Below are positions 22,521 through 30,433 of a stretch of DNA of 31,904 nucleotides, one piece after another; position 1 is the first letter of the stretch, and the number at the start of each line of letters is the position of its first letter. This DNA is from Lachnospiraceae bacterium UBA7012. GTDB lineage: Bacteria; Bacillota; Clostridia; Lachnospirales; Lachnospiraceae. The stretch covers positions 1-31,904 of the forward strand of contig DJXE01000168.1 in assembly GCA_002449595.1 (NCBI GenBank), in the 5' to 3' direction. The translations under genes were made by a program, and so were the position numbers. The notes under the pieces were generated by a model. It worked only from the letters and a program-made list of their open reading frames with translations. It made no database searches and was not told the origin of the DNA.

Positions 22521-22981
22521 ATCTTTTCGATAAGCTGTTTGATAATAAAAAGAAGAAGGGACTGGATGCGGCGATGGAGAACGCATTCCAGAGCTTTGTC
22601 GAGAACAACCCTATCATGAAGAAGGCGAAGGAGACGGTCGAGGAGGCCGGCGAGGGCATCACAAAGGCTTTGGAAGAAGAGCTGTACGGAGAGGCGAAGG
22701 CGGATCACTCCGATAAAGGGTCGGTGATCGACAACTTCGACGAGCGGAGCCGGGAGTGGGACTCGATGTTCGACCAGATCGTCGACCGGGAACTCAGCCA
22801 GTACACGATCTGCCCGGAATGCGGGGAGGCGTCGCCGGCAGGCCAGGTGCAGTGCCCGTACTGCGGCGCTTACATGACGGGATACACGGCGGACGTAAAG
22901 ATCTGCCCGCACTGCGGCGCGAAAAACAAGGCGCTGGATCTTTTCTGCACGAGCTGCGGGGAGTCGCTCACGTTAGATTAA
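22517..22981 (+). CDS. Small zinc-ribbon protein, unknown function
   Basis: 154 residues. The N-terminal half is charged and helical (Lys/Glu-rich); the C-terminal half carries two zinc ribbons: CPECG...CPYCG and CPHCG...CTSCG. No membrane segment is visible. It starts inside the stop of the radical SAM gene after GGAGG. Its function is unknown; the coupling suggests a partner or regulator of the preceding gene. Confidence 0.8.
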   Translation: MNLFDKLFDNKKKKGLDAAMENAFQSFVENNPIMKKAKETVEEAGEGITKALEEELYGEAKADHSDKGSVIDNFDERSREWDSMFDQIVDRELSQYTICPECGEASPAGQVQCPYCGAYMTGYTADVKICPHCGAKNKALDLFCTSCGESLTLD

Positions 22982-22998
22982 GAGAGCTTCCGCTGGTG

Positions 22999-23004
22999 TA
23001 TAAT
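22999..23004 (+). promoter_or_regulatory. -10 element candidate for the URO-D-family gene
   Basis: A perfect TATAAT at 22999-23004 follows TG directly, 50 bp before the start at 23054. The -35 region (GATTAA) is weak. Confidence 0.4.
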
Positions 23005-23053
23005 TGAAATCAGAGAGGGCACAGCAAAAACAGCAGTTGCAAAGGGGGAGAGC

Positions 23054-24037
23054 ATGGATAAGAGGGAGAGAACTTTAAACGCGATGCGCGGACTGCCGGT
23101 CGACCGCGTTCCTACGACGTTTTACCGTCATCTCACCGCGTTTGGAAACGACGAGGAGAGCATGATCGCGGGGCAGGTCAGGAGTTTTCACGACTCGGAG
23201 ATGGATTTCCTGGTCGAGGAGACGGATGGCTACATGGAGTATCCGCTGCCGGGCGGCGATCCGAAGGACCTGGCCAGCTGGAAGGGAAACATCGGACTAT
23301 CGCGGAGCCACCCGTTCTTCACGGAGCAGATCGAGCGGACGAAGCGACTGATCGACGGGATCGAGGCGCCGCTGTTCTTCATCATTTATACGCCGCTGTC
23401 CTTCATCAAGCACACGACGCTCGATGAGACGACGATCATGGGCTTTTATAAGGAAGACCGGAAGACGCTCGCCGAGGCGATGAAGGTCATGGAGGACGTG
23501 AACTTCGAGCTGATGCGCCGGCTGAAGGACGAGACGGACACGACCGGCTTCTTCGTCTCCATGCAGCAGGGGGAGATCGACCGGTTCGCGAAGGACGAGT
23601 ACATGGAGTACTGCTATCCGTGGGACGAGCGCCTGACGAACTACGCGAACGAGCTCGCGGAGGACAACATCATGCACCTCTGCAGCTGGTGCGGCGTGCC
23701 GAACAACCTCGACCTTTGGACGGGCCTCGATTTCAAGGTCGTGAACTGGTCCGTAAACATCGAGAAGGATCTTGACATGAGGCGGGCGAGAGAGTTTTTC
23801 AGGCCGGGGACGGTGCTGATGGGCGGCTTCGACAACCGCGCCGGGAAGCTCCTTCACACGGGCAGCGAGGAAGAGATCAGAAAAGAAACGATCCGCCAGA
23901 TCCAGCTCGCCGGCGGCCAGGACGCTATGATCCTTTGCGCGGACTGCTCGGTGCAGAACGACCAGGACGACCGAAAGCTTGCGGCTGTCGCGCACGCAGC
24001 GCAGGAATATGCGGAAGGAAGGCGGGAGATCCTCTGA
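23054..24037 (+). CDS. Uroporphyrinogen decarboxylase-family protein
   Basis: 327 residues with the URO-D barrel pattern: MDKRERTLNAMRGLPVDRVPTTFY-type start, a central Met/Asp-rich region and GTVLMGGFDNRAGKL near the end. In anaerobes this fold is often a methyl-transfer protein (MtaA/CmuA-like) rather than a haem enzyme. No corrinoid protein or haem gene is nearby to decide. The ATG follows AAAGGGGGAG. Confidence 0.82.
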   Translation: MDKRERTLNAMRGLPVDRVPTTFYRHLTAFGNDEESMIAGQVRSFHDSEMDFLVEETDGYMEYPLPGGDPKDLASWKGNIGLSRSHPFFTEQIERTKRLIDGIEAPLFFIIYTPLSFIKHTTLDETTIMGFYKEDRKTLAEAMKVMEDVNFELMRRLKDETDTTGFFVSMQQGEIDRFAKDEYMEYCYPWDERLTNYANELAEDNIMHLCSWCGVPNNLDLWTGLDFKVVNWSVNIEKDLDMRRAREFFRPGTVLMGGFDNRAGKLLHTGSEEEIRKETIRQIQLAGGQDAMILCADCSVQNDQDDRKLAAVAHAAQEYAEGRREIL

Positions 24038-24097
24038 CGGACCCCGAGACCCTCACGATATAAGAACACTATTGACAGAAAGGAACAGGACAAGGAA

Positions 24098-24592
24098 ATG
24101 GCAGAAGAGAAAAAGATCTATCACGTGACGATCACGATGCAGGACGGCGGCGTCATGAAGGGCGAGCTGTACCCGGACATCGCGCCGATCACGGTGGAGA
24201 ACTTTAAGAAGCTGGCGGATGAGCACTTCTATGACGGGCTGATCTTTCACCGGGTCATTCCGGGATTCATGATCCAGGGCGGCGACCCGACCGGCACCGG
24301 CATGGGCGGCCCGGGCCACACGATCAAGGGCGAGTTCGCGATGAACGGCGTGCAGAACGACCTGAAGCACACGAGGGGCGTCCTTTCGATGGCGCGCTCG
24401 ATGAACCCGAATTCGGCGGGATCGCAGTTCTTCATCATGCACGCGGACGCGCCGCATCTGGACGGCTCTTACGCGGCGTTCGGCCTCATCACGGAAGGGC
24501 TGGACGTCCTCGACAGAGTGGCCGCGACCGACTGCGATTTCCAGGACAGGCCGCTGCAGGAGCAGAAGATGGCTTCCGTCGTCGTTGAATGA
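24098..24592 (+). CDS. Peptidyl-prolyl cis-trans isomerase, cyclophilin type
   Basis: 164 residues, a single cyclophilin domain. The motif FHRVIPGFMIQGGDPTGTG is diagnostic, followed by GVLSMARS..NSAGSQFFI and the late HLDGSYAAFG. It catalyses proline isomerisation during protein folding. There is no signal peptide, so it is cytoplasmic. The ATG follows AAGGAA. Confidence 0.95.
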   Translation: MAEEKKIYHVTITMQDGGVMKGELYPDIAPITVENFKKLADEHFYDGLIFHRVIPGFMIQGGDPTGTGMGGPGHTIKGEFAMNGVQNDLKHTRGVLSMARSMNPNSAGSQFFIMHADAPHLDGSYAAFGLITEGLDVLDRVAATDCDFQDRPLQEQKMASVVVE

Positions 24593-24632
24593 TTCGTCAT
24601 TGGAAAATTCAGAATAAATACAGTATTCGGCA

Positions 24633-24671
24633 GCAGGCCGGCGGGATATCCCACCGGCCTGCTTGCATTTT
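24633..24671 (+). terminator. Terminator of the cyclophilin gene
   Basis: GCAGGCCGG (24633-24641) pairs with CCGGCCTGC (24654-24662), enclosing the palindrome GGGATATCCC. The tail is TTGCATTTT, interrupted by GCA. Its tail overlaps the first 21-bp operator repeat. Confidence 0.75.
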
Positions 24672-24726
24672 GCACAAAGGAGGATGCATCTCGCACTTGA
24701 ATATGTGCATTTCGCACATGAAGTGT
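24664..24726 (+). promoter_or_regulatory. Three tandem 21-bp direct repeats (operator array)
   Basis: Units begin at 24664, 24685 and 24706, exactly 21 bp apart: TGCATTTTGCAC, TGCATCTCGCAC and TGCATTTCGCAC, consensus TGCATYTYGCAC. The third ends against the -35 of the promoter. LytTR-domain regulators bind direct repeats with a 12-13-bp gap (21-22-bp period), and a LytTR regulator is encoded at 29654. On the minus strand each unit has GTGC[GA]A, loosely like known LytTR half-sites. A degenerate inverted copy, TGCACAAAATGC, lies at 24789-24800. Confidence 0.8.
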
Positions 24727-24754
24727 TGAATGGAATGACCGCAATCGGTAAAAT
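24726..24754 (+). promoter_or_regulatory. Promoter of the ABC transporter locus
   Basis: TTGAAT (24726-24731), 17 bp, and TAAAAT (24749-24754) match consensus well and lie just downstream of the 21-bp repeats, the usual position for an activator. The leader to the first start is about 85 nt. Confidence 0.75.
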
Positions 24755-24844
24755 ACTTATAGAGATAAAGCGGAGAAACCGCCCATTATGCACAAAATGC
24801 GAAAAAACTTAAGGCGCAGCCAAAGCAGGGGAGGGAAAAAGCGT

Positions 24845-25714
24845 ATGAAACTCAAAGAGAACAGGCCGACGGCAACGAAGATCGCCGCGTATCTGTTTAT
24901 CCTGCCAGGATTCATCTTTTTCTGCTTTTCCATCGTGGTCCCGTTCTTCATGGGCATCAATATCGCCTTCACGGACTGGAACGGCATCACCAAGGATTAC
25001 AACTACGTCGGGTTCCAGAACTTTGCGGGGATCCTGAAGGACCTTCGCATCCGGCAGCCGATCCGCAACTCCCTCGTCTTCGCCGCGATCGGCGTCGTCG
25101 CCGGAACGGTGTTCTCGCTGGGAATGGCGCTCCTTGCGAACGCGCAGGAAGGAAAGCTTGGCAAAGCGGCAAGAACCATTTTCTTCATCCCGGTCTGCTT
25201 CAGCGCGATCCTGACGGCGTTCATCTGGAAATTCATCTACAAGGAAGTGTTCTTCAGCGCGTTCGGTGTAAAGAGCCCGCTCGGCAATCCGAACTGGGTC
25301 ATCCCGGCGATCATCCTGATGGGCCTGTGGAACAGCAGCGGCATCAACATGCTGATCTACTATTCCGGCCTCAAAAACATCCCGACAGATCTGTATGAGG
25401 CGGCGATCATGGACGGCGCGACGACGCTGCAGAAGTTCCGCACGATCACGCTGCCTCTGCTCACGCCGGCGTTTTCCGTCTGCATCACACTGACGCTGAC
25501 CTCGTACCTCAGGGAATTCGCGATGACGCTGTCCGCGACCGAGGGCGGCCCCGGAGGCGCATCCAGGACGCTGGCGATCTACGTCTATGAGAACCTGTTC
25601 AAGTTCAGCAAGGCGGGCTACGGCCAGGCAGTCGCCCTGATCTTCGCTCTGTTCTGCATCCTGCTCGGAAACACGATCTCGAGATTCTTCCGCAGAAGGG
25701 AGGTGGAACTGTGA
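24845..25714 (+). CDS. Sugar ABC transporter permease, MalF/UgpA type
   Basis: 289 residues with about six membrane helices. The EAA loop that contacts the ATPase is IPTDLYEAAIMDGATTLQKF followed by LPLLTP. It belongs to the CUT1 family for di- and oligosaccharides. The ATG at 24845 follows GGGGAGGG; 19 upstream in-frame residues are basic and outside the family pattern. No ATPase gene is in the locus; CUT1 systems in Firmicutes often share a general MsmX-like ATPase. The stop overlaps the next gene. Confidence 0.93.
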   Translation: MKLKENRPTATKIAAYLFILPGFIFFCFSIVVPFFMGINIAFTDWNGITKDYNYVGFQNFAGILKDLRIRQPIRNSLVFAAIGVVAGTVFSLGMALLANAQEGKLGKAARTIFFIPVCFSAILTAFIWKFIYKEVFFSAFGVKSPLGNPNWVIPAIILMGLWNSSGINMLIYYSGLKNIPTDLYEAAIMDGATTLQKFRTITLPLLTPAFSVCITLTLTSYLREFAMTLSATEGGPGGASRTLAIYVYENLFKFSKAGYGQAVALIFALFCILLGNTISRFFRRREVEL

Positions 25715-26544
25715 TGAAACGCAAGACTCCTTACATCGTGGCCACGGTCATCCTGTTCATCGCGCTGGCGTTTTTCCTCGCCCCGATCTATTTCGCCGTG
25801 ATCACGTCCTTCAAGACCCCGATGGAGATCGCGGAGTCGATCATGGCCTTCCCGAAGTCGCTGAACCTCGCGAACTACATCGACGGTATGAAGAAAAGCG
25901 ATTTCGCCCGCTCTCTCAGGAACAGCGCGACGATCACGTTCCCTTCGGTGGCGCTGATCGTACTGTTCTCCTCGATGGGCGGATACAGCATCGCCCGCAA
26001 CAGCAGCTGGAGCAGACTGATCAAGTCGCTGGATTCGTTGTATCTGGCATCGCTGATGATCCCGTTCCAGATCCTCATGATCCCGGTGTACAAGATCTTC
26101 AAGAACCTCGGCCTGCAGAACAACCTCGGCGGCATGATCCTGATGCTGACCGGCTACAGTATCGCCTACGCGACCTTCCTCTACGTGGGATTCGTCAAGT
26201 CCGTCCCGCGTGAGCTCGAAGAGGCGGCGCTGATCGACGGATGCGGCCCGCTCCAGATGTTCTTCCGGATCGTGTTCCCGCTCTTAAAGCCCATCACCGC
26301 GACGGTCGCCGCGCTCCACGTGATGTGGCTCTGGAACGACTTCCAGATCTCGATCATCCTGCTGCAGAAGGACAAGGTCCGCACGCTGACGGTCAAGCAA
26401 TTCTATTTCTTCGGGCAGTACACCTCGGAGTACGGGATGGCCTTCGCGGCTTCGATCGTCGCGATGATGCCGGTCGTCATCGTCTTCATGCTGCTGCAGA
26501 AGTATATCGTCGCCGGCATCTCGGCCGGGGCAGTCAAATCATAA
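25714..26544 (+). CDS. Sugar ABC transporter permease, MalG/UgpE type
   Basis: 276 residues with about six membrane helices and the EAA loop VPRELEEAALIDGCGPLQMF then FPLLKP. It forms the heterodimeric channel with the preceding permease. The start is ATG at 25714, overlapping the upstream TGA by one base (TGATG); an in-frame GTG at 25711 has slightly better spacing to GGAGG and cannot be excluded. It is followed by a hairpin and the binding-protein gene. Confidence 0.93.
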   Translation: MKRKTPYIVATVILFIALAFFLAPIYFAVITSFKTPMEIAESIMAFPKSLNLANYIDGMKKSDFARSLRNSATITFPSVALIVLFSSMGGYSIARNSSWSRLIKSLDSLYLASLMIPFQILMIPVYKIFKNLGLQNNLGGMILMLTGYSIAYATFLYVGFVKSVPRELEEAALIDGCGPLQMFFRIVFPLLKPITATVAALHVMWLWNDFQISIILLQKDKVRTLTVKQFYFFGQYTSEYGMAFAASIVAMMPVVIVFMLLQKYIVAGISAGAVKS

Positions 26545-26553
26545 GCAAGATGC

Positions 26554-26576
26554 TTATCCCGCGCGGTGCGGGATAA
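26554..26576 (+). other. Perfect hairpin between permease and binding-protein genes
   Basis: TTATCCCGC (26554-26562) and GCGGGATAA (26568-26576) pair fully around a 5-nt loop; no T-run follows. Such stems can mark a processing site or protect one message part and help the binding protein be made in excess. Confidence 0.65.
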
Positions 26577-26618
26577 CATAGATGCAGTAAAACGACACTG
26601 TAAAAAAGGAGGAAAAAA

Positions 26619-27992
26619 ATGAAGAAAAGGCTGATATCCATCGTTCTCAGCGCGGTGCTCGCATGCGCGGCACTGGCCGGCTGTGCGACGACAGCGGCTC
26701 CCGCTGCCGCACCCGCGGCGACGGAAGAGAAGGAAGAGGCGGAAGCTCCCGCGGAGGAGGCCGCGGAAGAGACTGCCGAGGAAGAAGCTCCCGCGGAAGC
26801 AGCGGCGGACGATGAGATCACTTCCGATCCGATCGAGTTTACCTGGCTGCACCACCTGCAGGAGGAAGGCAAGCAGGCATGGGTCCAGTACTGTGTTGAC
26901 CGCTTCACGGAAGAGCATCCGAACGTCACGATCAACATCGAGATCCTGACGGCGGACCAGTATGCGACGATGGTCAAGACCAAAGCCGCTGCGGGCGATG
27001 CTCCGATGATCTTCGACGCGGACACGACCACATTCCCGGAATACGTCGCGGCAGGCTACTGCGCGGACGTCACGGATGTGTCCGACTATGCGGACTTCCC
27101 GGAAGATACGCTGGGACAGGGCATTGTTGACGGCAAGGTCTACGGTGTTCCGCTCGACGTCAATGCGTACTGCATCTTCTATAACAAAGACCTGTTCGAC
27201 GAACTCGGCCTCGAAGTTCCCACGACGAATTCCGAGCTGACCGAAGTCTGCGACAAGCTCGTTGAAGCAGGCGTCCAGCCCTTCAGCGGCGGTTTCGCTG
27301 AGCAGTGGTGCGAGAGAATTTTCGTCAACAACTATGCGGATCCTGCAACGGTCATGAAGAACCCTGCATGGTATGAAGAGAAGATGAACGGCACTTCCAA
27401 CTTCGCGGATGACGAGGCGTGGAAGAACGCGATGGAAACTTTCGTCTCCTACAAGAAGTACTGGGGCGACGATCCGTTCGCGGTCACATGGGCAGACGTC
27501 CAGAACGACCTGGCGAGCGGCAAGGCGGCTATGACGATGAACGGCTCCTGGATCATCTCCGGTGTCGCTGCGATCAATCCTGATTTCAACATGGGCGCGT
27601 TCCCGGTTCCGCTTTCGGAAGATCCCGCGGACAACAAGATGATCATCAAGCCCGGCAACAACTTCTGCGTCTTCAATACCGATGACGAAGAGCTGCTGAA
27701 GGTCGCGAAGGCATTCTTCAAGTTCATGTGCTCCAAGGAATCCGCTGAGTTCTATGCAGTCAGCGCGAGCGGCCTGACCGGCGCTGTCGTCGACGTGGAT
27801 GCGGGTCCTTGCATCAACGAGATCAACAGCTATCAGGGCGACGCCCAGTACGTCCAGGCGGGCATCACGACTCTGACGAGCGAATACAACACGGTCTATC
27901 AGGACATCATGGCCGAGCAGACCAACAAGGATGAGATCGACGTCCAGGCATGGGCGGAAGCGCTGGATGCCGGATTCGCAACGGTCCAGTAA
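26619..27992 (+). CDS. Sugar ABC transporter substrate-binding lipoprotein
   Basis: 457 residues. The lipoprotein signal is clear: basic start, hydrophobic core, lipobox LAGC with Cys22 as lipidation site. An Ala/Glu-rich flexible linker follows (about 23-68), then a family 1 solute-binding domain: FTWLHHLQEEGKQAW, the FTEEHPNVTINIEIL core, DVTDVSDYADFPED and the ADVQNDLASGKAAMTMNGSW segment typical of the CUT1 class. It is tethered outside the membrane and delivers glycan to the two permeases. The ATG follows AAAAAAGGAGG, the strongest ribosome site of the locus. Confidence 0.93.
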   Translation: MKKRLISIVLSAVLACAALAGCATTAAPAAAPAATEEKEEAEAPAEEAAEETAEEEAPAEAAADDEITSDPIEFTWLHHLQEEGKQAWVQYCVDRFTEEHPNVTINIEILTADQYATMVKTKAAAGDAPMIFDADTTTFPEYVAAGYCADVTDVSDYADFPEDTLGQGIVDGKVYGVPLDVNAYCIFYNKDLFDELGLEVPTTNSELTEVCDKLVEAGVQPFSGGFAEQWCERIFVNNYADPATVMKNPAWYEEKMNGTSNFADDEAWKNAMETFVSYKKYWGDDPFAVTWADVQNDLASGKAAMTMNGSWIISGVAAINPDFNMGAFPVPLSEDPADNKMIIKPGNNFCVFNTDDEELLKVAKAFFKFMCSKESAEFYAVSASGLTGAVVDVDAGPCINEINSYQGDAQYVQAGITTLTSEYNTVYQDIMAEQTNKDEIDVQAWAEALDAGFATVQ

Positions 27993-28003
27993 CACTGGGG
28001 TGA

Positions 28004-28140
28004 AAAGGTCGTTCGCTCTGGAACGTGCCTTTCTCTCCCGGAAACATTAGAGATGACAAATGCTGATATCCGGCGGGCGCCGCTGTGAGTGCCTGCCGGA
28101 GGAGAAAAGAGGGCCGGTGCGTCACAGTATGCACCGGCCC
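28004..28140 (+). other. Three consecutive hairpins between binding-protein and kinase genes
   Basis: First: AAAGG-t-CGTTC (28004-28014) with GAACG-tg-CCTTT (28021-28032). Second: CCGGCGGGC (28070-28078) with GCCTGCCGG (28091-28099). Third: GGGCCGGTGC (28111-28120) with GCACCGGCCC (28131-28140), perfect over 10 bp. None has a full T-run, so partial termination or message processing is more likely than a full stop. They would lower kinase expression relative to the binding protein. Confidence 0.6.
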
Positions 28141-28161
28141 TGATTCCTAAAACCGGACTGC

Positions 28162-29649
28162 ATGAAAAAAGCGCTGCACTACATCCTGACAATACTGGTC
28201 TTCGCGGGCGCGTTCGCCGCGATCATCTTTATTGTGCGGGAAGAGACGGACTTCCTGTTCGAGTCGCTGTACATCCGCACGAGCCTGCTTCGCGCGGGCG
28301 GACTGTACAACAAGATCATCCGGCGCCTGACGCTGGCCATCATCCTGTACGTCATCGGCGTCGCGGGGATTCTGATCGGAGTCATGACAGGGGAGTTCCC
28401 CGGTTTCTTCCGCCTGGCCAGGATCGCGGCCGCCTTTTCCGCGATCGTCATATCCGTCTGGGACTACAATGTGATCTCGATGCTGCCCGTGTCGCACGTG
28501 CGGCGCTATCTCTGGTCCTGGATCGGAGACGTCGGGCACGTCGCCTGCCTTCTCGCCATCCTGTCCCTCTCCGCGAACGTTCTGATGTCGGAGACGCAGG
28601 CAGGGATCATTCGGAAGCTGAACCTCGTGATGGCAGGGATCTTTGTGGCGGCGGACCTCGTGCAGCTTCCGTACCAGGGAAGGCTGGTCCTGCTCGCGCT
28701 CGCGCTCTATGCGGCTGTGATCTCCGCATGGATGCTTGTCGATACGTTTAGAAACGCGAAACTGACGGACTGGGCGGGAACCGGAAGAAGCCGGATCACG
28801 ACACTTATCTTCCTGCTGACCAGTGCAGGAGGGGCGGCGGCAGTGCTTTTCATATCGAGATGCAAATTCCGGCCGCTGAGCAGATGGTACAACACCTATC
28901 TTAAGATTTATCCGACGCTGGGGGCAGCCTGCATCGGCGCGTTCTTTCTCGCCTGCTTCCTCATGTACTGGAGGAGAGCGGGCCTTCGGCGCGCTGCCAC
29001 GTTCATGCTGGTGCAGCGCTCCGCGCGGGAGGTGCTGCAGACGAGGCTGAACTTCCTGCAGTCCCAGATCAACCCGCACTTTATCTTCAACACCCTCTCC
29101 TCGATCCTGCCGCTGTGCATCAAGGAACCGGAGAAGGCGTACGAGATGCTGAGCAACTTCTCGGAGTACCTGCGGGGGCGCCTCTATAAGAGAGAGCTGC
29201 AGAATACGGTCCCGGTCTATGAGGAGATGGACCTCATCGAGGCGTTTCTTTCGATCGAGCAGATGCGCTTCCCCGGCCTCATCGAGTATGAGCTCGTGAA
29301 CGAGAGCGGGGAGAACAGCCGGATCCTGCCGCTCCTCATCGAGCCGATCGTCGAGAACAGCGCGCAGCACGGCAGAAAGACAGGAGAGCTGATGACGATC
29401 CGCGTGAGCGTGCAGGAGCGCGGCGGCTTCCTCTACTGCCAGGTGGAGGACGACGGGCGCGGCATGACGGCGGAGCGCCTCACGCAGATCGAGTCGGATA
29501 CGGACGACGCGGACGCGGCGAAAAACAGTTCGATCGGGATCTACAATGTGAGAAGGCGGCTGCTTCTTTACTACAATGAGACTATGAAGATCGCCAGCAC
29601 GCCGGATAAGGGCACGACGGTGTCGTTCCGGGTGCCGGTGAGAGAGTGA
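28162..29649 (+). CDS. Polytopic sensor histidine kinase, LytS/HisKA_7TM-like
   Basis: 495 residues. About eight membrane helices fill residues 5-270, without a large extracellular loop. The kinase region has the phosphate-accepting His306 in QSQINPHFIFNTLSS, the N-box with Asn399 (IEPIVENSAQHG) and the G-box DDGRGM (430-435), of the LytS/YehU type that pairs with LytTR regulators. No good ribosome site precedes the ATG at 28162; the nearest GGAGGAG is about 57 bases upstream, beyond a hairpin. It is probably a membrane-embedded sensor, possibly reading the transporter or a lipid-phase signal. The regulator starts 4 bases after its stop. Confidence 0.9.
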   Translation: MKKALHYILTILVFAGAFAAIIFIVREETDFLFESLYIRTSLLRAGGLYNKIIRRLTLAIILYVIGVAGILIGVMTGEFPGFFRLARIAAAFSAIVISVWDYNVISMLPVSHVRRYLWSWIGDVGHVACLLAILSLSANVLMSETQAGIIRKLNLVMAGIFVAADLVQLPYQGRLVLLALALYAAVISAWMLVDTFRNAKLTDWAGTGRSRITTLIFLLTSAGGAAAVLFISRCKFRPLSRWYNTYLKIYPTLGAACIGAFFLACFLMYWRRAGLRRAATFMLVQRSAREVLQTRLNFLQSQINPHFIFNTLSSILPLCIKEPEKAYEMLSNFSEYLRGRLYKRELQNTVPVYEEMDLIEAFLSIEQMRFPGLIEYELVNESGENSRILPLLIEPIVENSAQHGRKTGELMTIRVSVQERGGFLYCQVEDDGRGMTAERLTQIESDTDDADAAKNSSIGIYNVRRRLLLYYNETMKIASTPDKGTTVSFRVPVRE

Positions 29650-29653
29650 TGCA

Positions 29654-30406
29654 ATGCAGACAGTGAGAGCCATGCTCGTGGATGACGAACCGCTCGTCCT
29701 CGAGAATCTGAAATACCTGATGCGGAATTTTCCGCAGGTCGAGATCATCTATGAGAACACGGATTCCAGGCAGGTGCTCCGCGACGTCTCCCGGTGGGAG
29801 AACGCGGACGTCGCTGTCATGGACATCAATATGCCGGAGCTGAGCGGCATCGAGCTCTCCCGCGAGATCTTCCGGGTCAATCCGTCGATCCGGATCATCT
29901 TCCTGACGGCGTACGAGGAGTACGTCATGGACGCCATGGAGAGCAACATCATTGACTATATTTTAAAGCCGATCACCGTGAAGCGGATGCAGCGCACGAT
30001 GGACAAGCTGGAGCGCGTGCTCTCCGAGGAGAGGAAGCGGCGCGCCGCGGCCGTGCGCGGGGAGGAAGGCGGCGACAGCAGATGGTTCAACGCGTTCCGC
30101 GACAATCAGTATCACAGGATCGACTGGAAGGACGGCTGTTATATCACGGTCGAGGGCAGGGAGATCGCACTGTACACGAAGGACGGAAGGTACCTGCTCC
30201 GGCACTCGCTTGGCGACTGGGAAGCCCTGCTGTCGGAAAACGGGTGGTTCCGGTGCCATAGAGCTTTTCTTATAAATCCGCAGCACATCAAGGCCGTCAG
30301 TACGATGGTCAATTCGACAATGAGTATTCGGATGGACGGCGCGGCCGAGGAGATCCCGGTCAGCCGCTCTTACAGCAATGAGTTCCGGAAGAGGATGGGA
30401 CTGTAA
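29654..30406 (+). CDS. LytTR-family response regulator
   Basis: 250 residues. The receiver domain (1-120) has acidic residues DD at 10-11, phospho-acceptor Asp57 (VMDINMP) and Lys105 (ILKP). The LytTR DNA-binding domain (about 150-248) shows DGCYITVEGREIALYTKDGRY, WFRCHRAFLINPQHIKAV and IPVSRSYSNEFRKRMG. It should be activated by the upstream kinase and bind direct repeats with 21-22-bp period. The 24664-24726 array is the obvious candidate target. Most sugar-transport loci of this kind use an AraC-type regulator instead. Confidence 0.93.
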   Translation: MQTVRAMLVDDEPLVLENLKYLMRNFPQVEIIYENTDSRQVLRDVSRWENADVAVMDINMPELSGIELSREIFRVNPSIRIIFLTAYEEYVMDAMESNIIDYILKPITVKRMQRTMDKLERVLSEERKRRAAAVRGEEGGDSRWFNAFRDNQYHRIDWKDGCYITVEGREIALYTKDGRYLLRHSLGDWEALLSENGWFRCHRAFLINPQHIKAVSTMVNSTMSIRMDGAAEEIPVSRSYSNEFRKRMGL

Positions 30407-30433
30407 ACAACAACCGAACCTAAGGAGGACAAC

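Noticed and set aside
24072..24077. TTGACA as promoter for the cyclophilin gene
   Set aside because: The start codon at 24098 lies where the transcription start would be, so it cannot drive this gene normally.
24684..24812. A 42-codon frame through the 21-bp repeats, with heptad-like HxA repeats
   Set aside because: The 21-bp period is a multiple of three, so any frame repeats. The AGGAGG touches the ATG with no spacing, and the promoter boxes lie inside it. Operator DNA explains it better.
26690..26815. Ala/Glu-rich repeat in the binding protein as a mobile or repeat element
   Set aside because: It is the usual flexible linker after a lipoprotein anchor in this family.
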